Of a stretch of 64,000 nucleotides of DNA, positions 16,151 to 24,440 are shown in pieces. The translations under genes were made by a program, and so were the position numbers. The stretch covers positions 28,170 through 92,169 of the forward strand of contig SZOR01000004.1 of assembly GCA_030263275.1 (NCBI GenBank), given 5' to 3'. This stretch comes from DSNY01 sp016861185 (GTDB taxonomy: Bacteria; Pseudomonadota; Gammaproteobacteria; Burkholderiales; Burkholderiaceae_F). Below the pieces are notes generated by a model. The model was given only the letters and a program-made list of their open reading frames with translations, was not told where the DNA came from and made no database searches. The first letter of the stretch is position 1, and each line of letters opens with the position of its first letter.

Positions 16151-16734
16151 GGGCGCTGCGTTCGGTCTGCGTGTTCTGCGGTTCGCAGCCGGGCGCGCGC
16201 CCGGCGTACGTCGCGGCGGCGCGCGCGCTCGGCCGACTGCTCGCGCAACAGGGCATCGCGACGATCTACGGCGGCGGCCACGTCGGCATGATGGGCGCGC
16301 TCGCCGATGCGGCGCTCGCGGCCGGCGGGCGCGTGATCGGCGTGATTCCGGAACACCTGATGCGGCCCGAGGTCGCGCACCAGAACCTCGACGAACTGCT
16401 GGTCGTCGCCTCGATGCACGAGCGCAAGCGGACGATGGCCGAACGCGCAGACGCCTTCGTCGTGCTGCCGGGCGGCTACGGCACCTTCGAGGAGATGTTC
16501 GAGATGGTGACCTGGCTGCAGCTCAGGCTGCAGGCCAAGCCGGTCGGCATGCTCAACGTCGAGGGTTACTTCGATCATCTGCTCGCGTTCCTGCGGCACG
16601 GCGCGGCCGAAGGTTTCATCCGCGCCGAGCATCGCGATCTGCTGCTGGTCGACGCCGCGCCCGCAGCGCTGCTCGAACGGCTGGCGCAGCGCGCGCCGAT
16701 GCGCGGCGCGGCCGAGGACCTCGAGCGGACGTGA
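16147..16734 (+). CDS. LOG-family nucleoside 5'-monophosphate phosphoribohydrolase
   Basis: A 195-residue lysine-decarboxylase-like (LOG, TIGR00730) protein. It has the defining P-G-G-Y-G-T-F-E-E motif and the upstream M-H-E-R-K stretch that together form the nucleotide and active site. Members cleave the ribose-phosphate bond of cytokinin ribotides or of AMP-like nucleotides; the bacterial substrate is usually unknown, and the old lysine decarboxylase label is misleading. The ATG lies in the ATGA overlap with gpsA, so no separate promoter is expected. It converges on trmL with a 3-base gap. Confidence 0.88.
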   Translation: MRALRSVCVFCGSQPGARPAYVAAARALGRLLAQQGIATIYGGGHVGMMGALADAALAAGGRVIGVIPEHLMRPEVAHQNLDELLVVASMHERKRTMAERADAFVVLPGGYGTFEEMFEMVTWLQLRLQAKPVGMLNVEGYFDHLLAFLRHGAAEGFIRAEHRDLLLVDAAPAALLERLAQRAPMRGAAEDLERT

Positions 16735-16737
16735 TCC

Positions 16738-17208
16738 TCAGGCGCCGCCGGCGTAGCCGCACTGCCGCCATCCCTCGTAAACGACGACCGCGACGGCGTT
16801 CGACAGGTTCAGGCTGCGGTTGCCGGGCCGCATCGGCAGCCGCAGCCGCTGTTCCCGGGCAAAACGCTCGCGCAGCGCCGGCGACAAGCCGCGCGTCTCC
16901 GAGCCGAAGACGAACCAGTCGCCGGGCCGGAACGGGACGTCGGCGAAGCGCCGCGACGCCTTCGTCGTCAGCGCGTACATCCGCGCGGGATCGGGCCGCT
17001 CGGCAGCGACCAGCGCGTCGAAGCTCGCGTGCACCTTCACGGTCGCGTACTCGTGATAGTCGAGCCCGGCGCGGCGAAGCTGCTTGTCGTCCAGATCGAA
17101 ACCGAGCGGCTGCACGAGGTGAAGCTGCGCGCCGGTGTTGGCGCACAGCCTGATCACGTTGCCCGTGTTCGGCGGGATTTCGGGTTCGACGAGCACGACG
17201 TGGAACAT
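16738..17208 (-). CDS. trmL: tRNA (cytidine/uridine-34 2'-O)-methyltransferase
   Basis: A small SPOUT (trefoil-knot) enzyme that 2'-O-methylates the wobble base of tRNA-Leu isoacceptors. The 156-residue protein shows the family opening V-V-L-V-E-P-E-I-P-P-N-T-G-N. The knot motifs follow: F-G-S-E-T-R-G-L and, at the C-terminal side, L-P-M-R-P-G-N-R-S-L-N-L-S-N-A-V-A-V. It is preceded by comF in the same direction with a 26-base gap, and its end converges with the LOG-family gene. Confidence 0.93.
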   Translation of the reverse strand: MFHVVLVEPEIPPNTGNVIRLCANTGAQLHLVQPLGFDLDDKQLRRAGLDYHEYATVKVHASFDALVAAERPDPARMYALTTKASRRFADVPFRPGDWFVFGSETRGLSPALRERFAREQRLRLPMRPGNRSLNLSNAVAVVVYEGWRQCGYAGGA

Positions 17209-17234
17209 CGCGCGATGCTAGCCGCCGGCCGCGC

Positions 17235-17930
17235 TCAGGGCGTGCGCGCGAGGACCAGGTTGAGCACGCGCGCCGCACCGGCGCGCTTCAGCACCGCGGC
17301 GACTTCGTCGAGCGTGGCGCCGGTCGTCATCACGTCGTCGACGACGACCACCGTGCGGCCGCGCACGTCGGCGCGTGCGGCGAAGGCGCCGCGGACGTTG
17401 CGCCGGCGCGCGGCCAGCGTCAGCCTTTCCTGCGGCACGCCGTGCTTGACCCGCGCGAGCGCGTCGGCTGCGAGCGGCAGCGCGAGCCGGCGCGCGACGA
17501 TGCGCGCGATCTCGCGCGCCTGGTTGAAGCCGCGTTCGGCGTGCCGCTCGAAGGCGAGCGGCACCGGCGCCAGCAGCGTGTCGCGCGGCAGCCGTTCGCC
17601 CATTCGCTCGGCGAGCAGCTCGCCGAACACGCGGGCGAGTTCCAGGCGATGGCCGAACTTCAGTGCGATGACCATGCCGTCGACCGGCGGTGCGTAGTCG
17701 GCGAGAGCGAACGTGGCGTCGTAGCTCGGCGTCTCGCGCAGGCAGCGTCCGCAGACGACGGCATCGCCGGCCCGCGCGAGGCGCAGCGCGCACTGCGCGC
17801 AGCGGACCGCGTCGGCGGGGAAGAAGTCCGCCGCGCAGCCGGCGCACACCGGCGCGCCGGGGGCGATGCCGCACACCGCGCAGCGGTGCGCGAACCAGCG
17901 GCGCAGCGTCGGGGTGATGGCGCGAAACAC
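17235..17930 (-). CDS. comF: ComF-family phosphoribosyltransferase-like protein
   Basis: A 231-residue ComF/GntX-type protein. The N-terminal part holds zinc-ribbon-like cysteine pairs (C-A-V-C, C-A-G-C, C-A-Q-C, C-G-R-C), and the C-terminal part a phosphoribosyltransferase fold with the PRPP loop V-V-V-V-D-D-V-M-T-T-G-A-T. Members support DNA uptake in naturally competent bacteria, where a link to replication restart has been proposed; the precise activity here cannot be told from sequence. It is divergent from bioC (74-base shared upstream region) and followed by trmL. Confidence 0.87.
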   Translation of the reverse strand: MFRAITPTLRRWFAHRCAVCGIAPGAPVCAGCAADFFPADAVRCAQCALRLARAGDAVVCGRCLRETPSYDATFALADYAPPVDGMVIALKFGHRLELARVFGELLAERMGERLPRDTLLAPVPLAFERHAERGFNQAREIARIVARRLALPLAADALARVKHGVPQERLTLAARRRNVRGAFAARADVRGRTVVVVDDVMTTGATLDEVAAVLKRAGAARVLNLVLARTP

Positions 17931-18004
17931 GGCGGCGGTTCCGGGACGAAGCGCGCAGCTTATCGAGGCGCGGCCTGGTCCGGTCGCGCTGGCATCATCG
18001 CGCC

Positions 18005-18964
18005 ATGTCGCTTGGCCCGGGCACCTCGGAACTCACGCCAACGCTCGCCGATCCGCCGCGCATGCCCGCGCGCGTCGAGACCGTGCGCCGGCAGTTCGAT
18101 CGGCGCGTCGAGCGCTTCCGCGCGCACGATGCGCTGGTGCGCGAGGTGGGGCGCCGGCTGATCGAGCGGCTGGACTACGTGAAGCTTGCGCCGTACCGCA
18201 TCGCCGACATCGGCTGCGGCACCGGCGGCGCGCGCGCTGCGCTGCTCGCGCGTTATCCGCAGGCAGTCTGGATCGGCATCGATCTGTCGCTGCCGATGCT
18301 GCGCGCAGCGGCGCCGCGCGCGGGGCTGCTCGCGCGGTGGTTGCGCCCGCCGCGCGCGTTCCGCGTCTGCGCGGAAGCCGGCGCGCTGCCGTTCGCCGAT
18401 GCGACGATCGATCTGGCGTTCTCCAACCTGATGCTGCACTGGCACCCGGCGCCGCACACGGTGTTTCCCGAGTGGAAGCGGGTGCTGCGCACTGACGGCC
18501 TGCTGATGTTCAGTTGCTTCGGACCCGACACGGGCAAGCAGCTTCGCGCGGCCTGCGCGGCGGCGCTGCCCGACGTGCGGCCGTTGCCTTTCGTCGACAT
18601 GCACGACTTCGGCGACATGATGGTCGCCGCGGGTTTCGCCACGCCGGTCATGGACGTCGAGGTGCTGACGCTGACCTACGCGTCGCCGCGGGCGCTGCTG
18701 CGCGAAGTCGCCGCGCTCGGCGGCAACCCGCGCGACGACCGGCGTACGGCGCTCGTTTCGACGCGACAGGCGCATGCGTTGTTCGATGCACTCGAAGCGC
18801 AGCGCGGCGCCGATGGCCGTATCGCCCTGAGCTTCGAGGTCGCCTACGGCCATGCGTGGAAGCCGCAGCCGCGCGTGCCGGGCGAAACGAGCATTCCGCT
18901 CGACCGCCTGCGCGCGGGATTGGCGGCGCGCACGCGACCGGCCACCCGCGATGCGGGTGTGTGA
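18005..18964 (+). CDS. bioC: Malonyl-ACP O-methyltransferase BioC
   Basis: A SAM-dependent methyltransferase that masks the malonyl carboxylate to start biotin pimelate synthesis. In 319 residues it has motif I D-I-G-C-G-T-G-G (about 64-71), the acidic I-G-I-D-L-S, and motif L-A-F-S-N-L-M-L-H-W typical of BioC. The N-terminal Q-F-D-R-R-V-E-R-F is also a BioC hallmark. No bioA/F/D genes lie next to it, so biotin genes are scattered. A U-less hairpin at 18996 follows the stop. A generic methyltransferase role is the main alternative. Confidence 0.85.
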   Translation: MSLGPGTSELTPTLADPPRMPARVETVRRQFDRRVERFRAHDALVREVGRRLIERLDYVKLAPYRIADIGCGTGGARAALLARYPQAVWIGIDLSLPMLRAAAPRAGLLARWLRPPRAFRVCAEAGALPFADATIDLAFSNLMLHWHPAPHTVFPEWKRVLRTDGLLMFSCFGPDTGKQLRAACAAALPDVRPLPFVDMHDFGDMMVAAGFATPVMDVEVLTLTYASPRALLREVAALGGNPRDDRRTALVSTRQAHALFDALEAQRGADGRIALSFEVAYGHAWKPQPRVPGETSIPLDRLRAGLAARTRPATRDAGV

Positions 18965-18995
18965 CCGCGATCACCGATGCGAAACGCCGGCGCGC

Positions 18996-19022
18996 ACGCC
19001 GTGCGCGCACAGCGCACGGCGT
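18996..19022 (+). terminator. Strong hairpin downstream of bioC, no T run
   Basis: A perfect 11-base inverted repeat ACGCCGTGCGC / GCGCACGGCGT with a 5-base loop lies 31 bases after the bioC stop. It lacks a following T tract, so it may be a Rho-assisted terminator or an RNA-stability element rather than an intrinsic terminator. Confidence 0.5.
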
Positions 19023-19102
19023 CAGCGGCGCTGCTCGCCGCGCGGCAGAACGTGCTTGCTGCGGCGCAGGTTCTTGCGCGATTCCGGTCGCCCCGCAGTT
19101 GC

Positions 19103-19132
19103 TTGCTGGGGTTTTTCCGCAGCCCCTATAAT
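19103..19132 (+). promoter_or_regulatory. Sigma-70-type promoter for the DUF2244-cox operon
   Basis: TTGCTG, an 18-base spacer, and a perfect TATAAT. It lies about 100 bases before the DUF2244 start codon, in the 269-base gap after bioC that otherwise holds only hairpins. No other good -10 box appears between here and ctaC, so it probably drives the whole rightward oxidase operon. Confidence 0.7.
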
Positions 19133-19149
19133 CCGCCGCGATTCGCGCC

Positions 19150-19170
19150 GGGGTCGCTGATCGCGACCCC
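19150..19170 (+). promoter_or_regulatory. Leader hairpin in the cox operon 5' region
   Basis: GGGGTCGC / GCGACCCC, an 8-base stem with a 5-base loop, followed by GTCTTTC. It would be near the 5' end of a transcript starting after the TATAAT at 19127. It could stabilise the leader or attenuate transcription. A second GGGGC...GCCCC pairing is possible downstream before the start codon. Confidence 0.45.
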
Positions 19171-19233
19171 GTCTTTCGTCGGGGCCTCGTCGCAGTACCT
19201 GACTCGGCGCCAAGGTAGTCAAGAGCCCCGTCG

Positions 19234-19686
19234 ATGAACGACCACGCCACGTGCTGGACCATCAAGCGCAACTGTTCGGCGAGTCCGCGGCAGCTCGCGC
19301 TGGTTTTCGCGTCGATCGTCGCGGTGTCGTTCGCGTTCGGCGCCGCTTTTGCGGCGCACGGCCTGTGGCTCGTGCTGCCTTTCGTGGGGCTGGAAGTGCT
19401 CGCGGTGGCGGCGGCCTTTTTCGTCTACGGCCGGCACGCGGCCGACTACGAGCGCATCGAGCTGCGCGACGGCGTCGTGACGGTGCGCTGCGTCGACGGA
19501 ACGCGCGCGACCGAGTGGCGCGCGGGATCGGCGTGGACGCGCGTCGAGGCGGAAGCAGCGCGCGTGTACCTGGCGGCGCACGGGGCGCGCATCGAGGTTG
19601 GACGCCATCTGGCGCACGAGCGACGGACGGCGTTGGCGCAGGAGTTGAGGCAGGCGCTGCGGACGGCCGCGGCGGCGAGGGTTTGA
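19234..19686 (+). CDS. DUF2244 family membrane protein
   Basis: A 150-residue protein of unknown function. Two hydrophobic segments (about 21-41 and 44-64) form a hairpin in the membrane, followed by a soluble domain with the family-like E-R-I-E-L-R-D-G-V-V-T-V and R-I-E-V-G-R stretches. The family is regularly found just upstream of cytochrome oxidase subunit II in alpha- and betaproteobacteria, and here it leads that operon 43 bases before ctaC. A role in oxidase assembly is suspected from context only. Confidence 0.8.
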   Translation: MNDHATCWTIKRNCSASPRQLALVFASIVAVSFAFGAAFAAHGLWLVLPFVGLEVLAVAAAFFVYGRHAADYERIELRDGVVTVRCVDGTRATEWRAGSAWTRVEAEAARVYLAAHGARIEVGRHLAHERRTALAQELRQALRTAAAARV

Positions 19687-19729
19687 GAACAGGGGACGAC
19701 ACGCGGCGCAAGCCGGTGCAGGAAACGCG

Positions 19730-20866
19730 ATGACAAGAACTGGCCACTCCAAGTTGACGACTCTCCGGACGGTGTTCGCCGCCGGCGCGCTGGCGGTCGC
19801 CGGCAGCGCGGGCGCGATCCAGAGCAAGTACAACCTCGCGCCGCCGGTCACGCAGATCGCGCGCGACATCCACTGGCTGCACTGGATGATGCTGATCATC
19901 TGCGGCGTGATTTTCGTCGCGGTGTTCGGCGTCATGTTCTATTCGATCTGGGCGCACCGGAAGTCGAAGGGCGCGCAGCCGGCCGATTTCCACGAGAGCA
20001 CGAAGGTCGAGGTCGTGTGGACCGTGATCCCCTTCCTGATCGTGATCGGCATGGCGCTGCCGGCGACGAGGACGGTGGTCGCGATGAAGGACACGACCAA
20101 CGCCGACCTGACGATCAAGGTCACCGGCTACCAGTGGAAGTGGGGCTACGACTACCTGAAGGGCGAAGGCGAAGGGATTTCGTTCCTGTCGACGCTCGCG
20201 ACGCCGCGCGAGCAGATCGAAGGCAAGGCGCCGAAGTCGAACACCTACCTGATCGAGGTCGACAACGAACTGGTCGTCCCGGTCGGCAAGAAGGTGCGCG
20301 TGATCACGACCGCCAACGACGTGATCCACGCGTGGATGGTGCCCGCCTTCGGCGTCAAGCAGGACGCGATCCCCGGCTTCGTGCGCGACACCTGGTTCCG
20401 CGCCGAGAAGATCGGCACCTACCGCGGGCAGTGCGCCGAGTTGTGCGGACGCGACCACGCGTTCATGCCGATCGTCGTGCGTGTCGTCTCCGCCGAGGAT
20501 TACACCAAGTGGGTCGCGGAGAAGAAGGCCGCGCTGGCCGCGGCTGCCGACGATCCGAACAAGACCTGGACCGTCGCCGAGCTGCAGGAGCGCGGCGCCA
20601 AGGTGTACGCGGCCAACTGCCAAGCCTGCCATCAGGCCAACGGCCGGGGCGTCAAGGGCACGTTCCCGCCGCTGGACGGCAGCGCGGTGGTGATGAACAC
20701 GCAGCAGCAGATGGCGATCCTGCTCAACGGCAAAGGTGCGATGCCCTCGTGGAAGGGCTTGAGCGACGTCGAGCTGGCGGCGGTTGCGACGTACACGAAA
20801 AACGCCTGGGGCAACAAGGCCGGCGCGGCGGTGCAGCCCGCGGAATTCAGGGCCGCCCGCAAGTAA
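19730..20866 (+). CDS. ctaC: Cytochrome c oxidase subunit II with C-terminal cytochrome c domain
   Basis: Electron-entry subunit of the aa3-type oxidase. Residues 1-29 are a signal peptide; two membrane helices follow (about 50-75 and 93-115). The periplasmic cupredoxin domain carries the complete dinuclear CuA site: His200, Cys235, Glu237, Cys239, His243, Met246. A fused cytochrome c domain begins about residue 285 with C-Q-A-C-H (297-301) and a distal Met in the G-A-M-P-S-W stretch. At 378 residues it is longer than subunits without the heme domain. It precedes ctaD by 51 bases. Confidence 0.95.
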   Translation: MTRTGHSKLTTLRTVFAAGALAVAGSAGAIQSKYNLAPPVTQIARDIHWLHWMMLIICGVIFVAVFGVMFYSIWAHRKSKGAQPADFHESTKVEVVWTVIPFLIVIGMALPATRTVVAMKDTTNADLTIKVTGYQWKWGYDYLKGEGEGISFLSTLATPREQIEGKAPKSNTYLIEVDNELVVPVGKKVRVITTANDVIHAWMVPAFGVKQDAIPGFVRDTWFRAEKIGTYRGQCAELCGRDHAFMPIVVRVVSAEDYTKWVAEKKAALAAAADDPNKTWTVAELQERGAKVYAANCQACHQANGRGVKGTFPPLDGSAVVMNTQQQMAILLNGKGAMPSWKGLSDVELAAVATYTKNAWGNKAGAAVQPAEFRAARK

Positions 20867-20917
20867 GCAGCCGGGCGAACGCAGAACACTCAGGAATCAG
20901 GCAATCGAGGAGTCCGC

Positions 20918-22516
20918 ATGAGCGCAGTCACCCCCGACAAGATCGCCGGCCACGCGCACGACGACCACGCGCACGATCATCCGCACGGCTGGCGCCGCTG
21001 GCTGTACGCGACCAACCACAAGGACATCGGCACGATGTACCTGTGGTTCTCGTTCACGATGTTCCTCGTCGGCGGCGTGCTGGCGCTGGGCATCCGCACG
21101 GAGCTGTTCATGCCCGGGCTGCAGGTCTTCGCGCCCGAGTTCTTCAACCAGCTCACGACGATGCACGGCGTGATCATGGTGTTCGGCGCGATCATGCCGG
21201 CCTTCGTCGGTTTCGCGAACTGGATGATTCCGCTGCAGATCGGGGCGCCCGACATGGCGTTCGCGCGGATGAACAACTTCAGCTTCTGGCTGCTGCCGCC
21301 GGCGGCGCTGCTGATCGTCGCTTCGTTCTTCGTTCCAGGCGGCGCGACGGCGGCCGGCTGGACGCTGTACGCGCCGCTGACGGTGCAGATGGGCCCCGGC
21401 ATGGACATGGCGATCTTCGCGCTGCACATCATGGGCGCGTCGTCGATCATGGGATCGATCAACATCATCACGACGATCCTGAACATGCGCGCGCCCGGCA
21501 TGACGCTGATGAAGATGCCGATGTTCTGCTGGACCTGGCTGATCACCGCCTACCTGCTGATCGCGGTGATGCCGGTGCTCGCGGGCGCGATCACGATGAC
21601 GCTGACCGACCGCCACTTCGGCACGAGCTTCTTCAACGCCGCGGGCGGCGGCGACCCGGTGATGTACCAGCACATCTTCTGGTTCTTCGGCCATCCCGAG
21701 GTGTACATCATGATCCTGCCGGCATTCGGGATCGTCAGCCAGATCGTGCCGGTGTTCTCCCGCAAGCCGCTGTTCGGCTACGCGTCGATGGTGTATGCGA
21801 CCGCTTCGATCGCGATCCTGTCGTTCATCGTGTGGGCGCACCACATGTTCACGACCGGCATGCCGGTGACGGGACAGCTCTTCTTCATGTACGCGACGAT
21901 GCTGATCGCGGTGCCCACCGGCGTGAAGATCTTCAACTGGTTGGCGACGATGTGGCGCGGCTCGATGACCTTCGAAACGCCGATGCTGTTCGCGGTCGGC
22001 TTCATCTTCGTGTTCACGATGGGCGGCTTTACCGGGCTGATCCTGGCGATGGCGCCGATCGACATCCAGGTGCAGGACACCTATTACGTGGTCGCGCATT
22101 TCCATTACGTGCTGGTGGCGGGCTCGCTCTTCGCGCTGTTCGGCGGCACCTACTTCTGGCTGCCAAAGTGGACCGGCCACATGTACGACGAGACGCTCGG
22201 CAAGTGGCACTTCTGGCTGTCGATGATCTTCTTCAACATCACCTTCTTCCCGATGCACTTCCTCGGGCTTGCGGGCATGCCGCGCCGCTACGCCGACTAC
22301 GCGATGCAGTTCGCCGACTTCAACATGGTCGCGTCGATCGGCGCGTTCGGCTTCGGGCTGTCGCAACTGCTGTTCCTGTACATCGTCGTCAAGGCGATCA
22401 GGGGCGGCCCGCAGGCGGCGCCCAACTACTTCGACGCGAAGGACGACGGACTCGAGTGGACCGTGCCGTCGCCGGCGCCGTTCCACACCTTCGAGACCCC
22501 GCCGGTGATCAGGTAG
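20918..22516 (+). CDS. ctaD: Cytochrome c oxidase subunit I
   Basis: Catalytic 12-helix subunit holding heme a, heme a3 and CuB; it reduces O2 to water and pumps protons. The 532-residue protein shows the low-spin heme region T-T-M-H-G-V-I-M-V, the D-channel and CuB motif F-F-G-H-P-E-V-Y-I-M-I-L-P (with the glutamate of type-A1 oxidases), W-A-H-H-M-F-T-T-G, the K-channel region, and heme-ligating A-H-F-H-Y-V-L. The N-terminus has a His/Asp-rich stretch (H-D-D-H-A-H-D-H-P-H), unusual and possibly metal-binding. Confidence 0.97.
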   Translation: MSAVTPDKIAGHAHDDHAHDHPHGWRRWLYATNHKDIGTMYLWFSFTMFLVGGVLALGIRTELFMPGLQVFAPEFFNQLTTMHGVIMVFGAIMPAFVGFANWMIPLQIGAPDMAFARMNNFSFWLLPPAALLIVASFFVPGGATAAGWTLYAPLTVQMGPGMDMAIFALHIMGASSIMGSINIITTILNMRAPGMTLMKMPMFCWTWLITAYLLIAVMPVLAGAITMTLTDRHFGTSFFNAAGGGDPVMYQHIFWFFGHPEVYIMILPAFGIVSQIVPVFSRKPLFGYASMVYATASIAILSFIVWAHHMFTTGMPVTGQLFFMYATMLIAVPTGVKIFNWLATMWRGSMTFETPMLFAVGFIFVFTMGGFTGLILAMAPIDIQVQDTYYVVAHFHYVLVAGSLFALFGGTYFWLPKWTGHMYDETLGKWHFWLSMIFFNITFFPMHFLGLAGMPRRYADYAMQFADFNMVASIGAFGFGLSQLLFLYIVVKAIRGGPQAAPNYFDAKDDGLEWTVPSPAPFHTFETPPVIR

Positions 22517-22526
22517 GGCGCACGCC

Positions 22527-22643
22527 ATGGCGCAGCAGAGCATCGAAGAACGGCGGCGGAACAAGCGCACGGCGTTGATCCTGCTGTCGGTCGTGCTCGT
22601 CTTCTTCGCCGGCGTGTTCGTGCGCCGCTGGCTGGTCGGGTGA
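22527..22643 (+). CDS. Cytochrome oxidase small assembly protein (38 residues)
   Basis: A 38-residue single-helix protein: charged N-terminus with E-E-R-R-R-N-K-R, then one membrane segment (about 16-31), then R-R-W-L. Proteins like this occur between ctaD and ctaG in Burkholderiales and are labelled cytochrome oxidase small assembly proteins by position. It starts 10 bases after ctaD and shares a GTGA overlap with the next gene. Too small for homology claims, but spacing and composition support a real gene. Confidence 0.75.
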   Translation: MAQQSIEERRRNKRTALILLSVVLVFFAGVFVRRWLVG

Positions 22644-23233
22644 GCGCGATGGGCGAAGCGCCGCGCCGGTCCGCCGCCAGCAGCAACCGCACGATGGTGC
22701 GCAAGCTCGTCGTCGTCGCGCTGCTGATGTTCGGCTTCGGCTGGGCGCTGGTGCCGATCTACCGCAAGATCTGCGAGGTCACCGGCATCAACCTGCTGAC
22801 GACCCGCGACGCGGGCGTCGAGCGGCGCGCGCGCAATACGCAGGTCGACACGAGCCGCAGGATCGTCGTCGAGTTCGACGCGAACCGGCAGGGGCCGTGG
22901 CGCTTCAAGCCGCACGTCAACCACGTCGAGGTGCATCCCGGCGAGCTGGTGCACGTCGACTACGACCTGGTCAACCTCGAGGCGCGCCCGATGGCCGGGC
23001 AGGCGATCCCGAGCTACGCGCCGCTGCAGTCGGCACGCTATTTCCAGAAGCTCGAATGCTTCTGCTTCGAGCAGCAGACGCTCGCCGCCGGCGAAACGCG
23101 CAGGTTTCCGGTCGTGTTCTTCGTCGACCCGGAGCTGCCGCGCGACGTGACGCAGATCACGCTGTCCTACACGTTCTTCGAGGTGCCGGGCGCCGCGCCG
23201 AAGGCGCAGGCCGCCGCACCGGGGCGCAGCTGA
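22640..23233 (+). CDS. ctaG: Cytochrome c oxidase assembly protein CtaG (Cox11)
   Basis: A membrane-anchored periplasmic copper protein that inserts CuB into subunit I. It has 197 residues with one N-terminal helix (about 24-42) and a beta-sandwich domain. The conserved copper-binding motif is K-L-E-C-F-C-F-E-Q-Q, with the C-F-C pair. The GTG start at 22640 overlaps the stop of the small upstream gene by 4 bases; an ATG three codons later is an alternative. The Ala/Pro tail after F-F-E-V-P is not conserved in the family. Confidence 0.93.
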   Translation: MSAMGEAPRRSAASSNRTMVRKLVVVALLMFGFGWALVPIYRKICEVTGINLLTTRDAGVERRARNTQVDTSRRIVVEFDANRQGPWRFKPHVNHVEVHPGELVHVDYDLVNLEARPMAGQAIPSYAPLQSARYFQKLECFCFEQQTLAAGETRRFPVVFFVDPELPRDVTQITLSYTFFEVPGAAPKAQAAAPGRS

Positions 23234-23234
23234 G

Positions 23235-23459
23235 ATGAGCGGACAGCAGAGCATGAAGGACGTCGTGCGGCGCCCCGCATCGTTCGCGCAGACCGCGCGC
23301 GCGGTGCTGTGGTCCTTCTTCGGCGTGCGCAAGCGCGCGCACTACGAGGAGGACGCGGCCAAGCTCAATCCGGTGCACGTGATCGTCATGGGCATCGTCG
23401 GCGCGGCGCTGTTCATCGCCGTGCTGCTGTCGATCATCAAGTTCGTCGTGCTGCGCTAG
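23235..23459 (+). CDS. DUF2970 single-helix protein
   Basis: A 74-residue protein with a basic N-terminal half (R-P-A-S-F-A-Q-T-A-R-A-V-L-W-S-F-F-G-V-R-K) and one C-terminal membrane helix (about 49-71). DUF2970 members are found in cox operons of betaproteobacteria, here 1 base after the ctaG stop and 40 before ctaE. Function is unknown; its position suggests a small accessory or assembly factor. Confidence 0.8.
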   Translation: MSGQQSMKDVVRRPASFAQTARAVLWSFFGVRKRAHYEEDAAKLNPVHVIVMGIVGAALFIAVLLSIIKFVVLR

Positions 23460-23499
23460 CGGCGCGCCGGAACAACGCGATTCAGGAGGAGGCAAGACG

Positions 23500-24363
23500 A
23501 TGGGATCCACGCAAGGGGCAACGGCGTCGCACTACTTCATACCGGCGCCGTCGAACTGGCCGATGGTCGGCATGATCTCGATGATCTTCACGACCTTCGG
23601 CGCCAGCATGGTCGTCAACAAGGTGTCGCTCGGCTACCTGCCGCTGGCGATCGGCTTCGCGCTGCTCGTCTACATGATGCTGGGCTGGTTCGGCGCGGTG
23701 ATCGGCGAGTCCGAGGCCGGCACCTACAACCGCAAGGTCGACGTGTCGTTCCGCTGGGGGATGAGCTGGTTCATCTTCTCCGAGGTGATGTTCTTCGCGT
23801 CGTTCTTCGGCGCGCTGTTCTACGCGCGCGTGATCACGCTACCGTCGCTCGGCGACTTCGACCACAAGCTGCTGTGGCCCGACTTCACCGCGACCTGGCC
23901 GAACATCGGCCCCGCCGGCATCGTCGAACCTTTCACGAAGATCCCGGCGTGGCCGCTGCCGACCGTCAACACGATCCTGCTCGTGACTTCGGGCGTCTGG
24001 CTGACGATCGCGCACCACGCGCTGCGCCAGAACAGGCGCGACAAGGCCGCGTTCTGGCTGTTCATGACGCTGCTGTTCGGTTTTGCCTTCGTCGCGATCC
24101 AGGCCTACGAGTACGCGCATGCCTATTCGGATCTCAACCTGCGGCTGTCGTCGGGCATCTTCGGCTCGACCTTCTTCATGCTGACGGGCTTCCACGGCTT
24201 CCACGTGCTGGTCGGCGCGATCATGCTGACGGTCGTGCTGATCCGCGTGATGAAAGGGCACTTCAAGCCCGATCACCACTTCGCGTTCGAGGCGGCCGCG
24301 TGGTACTGGCACTTCGTCGACGTGGTCTGGATCGGCCTGTACATCGTCGTGTACTGGCTCTGA
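23500..24363 (+). CDS. ctaE: Cytochrome c oxidase subunit III
   Basis: The 7-helix subunit III, which stabilises proton uptake and turnover of subunit I. The 287-residue protein has the opening H-Y-F-I-P-A-P-S-N-W-P. Later come the W-G-M-S-W-F-I-F-S-E-V-M-F-F segment with the conserved glutamate, T-G-F-H-G-F-H-V, and the end A-W-Y-W-H-F-V-D-V-V-W. A good AGGAGG ribosome site precedes the ATG at 23500. A bidirectional palindrome 48 bases downstream probably ends this half of the oxidase operon. Confidence 0.96.
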   Translation: MGSTQGATASHYFIPAPSNWPMVGMISMIFTTFGASMVVNKVSLGYLPLAIGFALLVYMMLGWFGAVIGESEAGTYNRKVDVSFRWGMSWFIFSEVMFFASFFGALFYARVITLPSLGDFDHKLLWPDFTATWPNIGPAGIVEPFTKIPAWPLPTVNTILLVTSGVWLTIAHHALRQNRRDKAAFWLFMTLLFGFAFVAIQAYEYAHAYSDLNLRLSSGIFGSTFFMLTGFHGFHVLVGAIMLTVVLIRVMKGHFKPDHHFAFEAAAWYWHFVDVVWIGLYIVVYWL

Positions 24364-24410
24364 GGCGTCGGCCGTCGGCCGAGACCGCGAGCAGCGGCAA
24401 CACCCGATAA

Positions 24411-24434
24411 CGACGGCGCCCGCGGGCGCCGTCG
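24411..24434. terminator. Perfect 24-base palindrome between convergent ctaE and spoVR
   Basis: The palindrome CGACGGCGCCCG / CGGGCGCCGTCG is exact. It lies 48 bases after ctaE and 7 bases past the end of the convergent spoVR-family gene, so it can form a hairpin in both transcripts. There is no T run on either side, so the terminator call rests on position and stability. Confidence 0.6.
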
Positions 24435-24440
24435 CTACTC

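Noticed and set aside
18977..19237. Small rightward open frame (86 residues) between bioC and DUF2244
   Set aside because: It spans a terminator-like hairpin, the TATAAT promoter and the leader hairpin, has no ribosome site and no recognisable sequence.
20897..23332. An 811-residue leftward open frame opposite the cox genes
   Set aside because: His/Arg/Asp-rich composition typical of the antisense of membrane-protein codons; no family resemblance, and the rightward frame encodes clear oxidase subunits.
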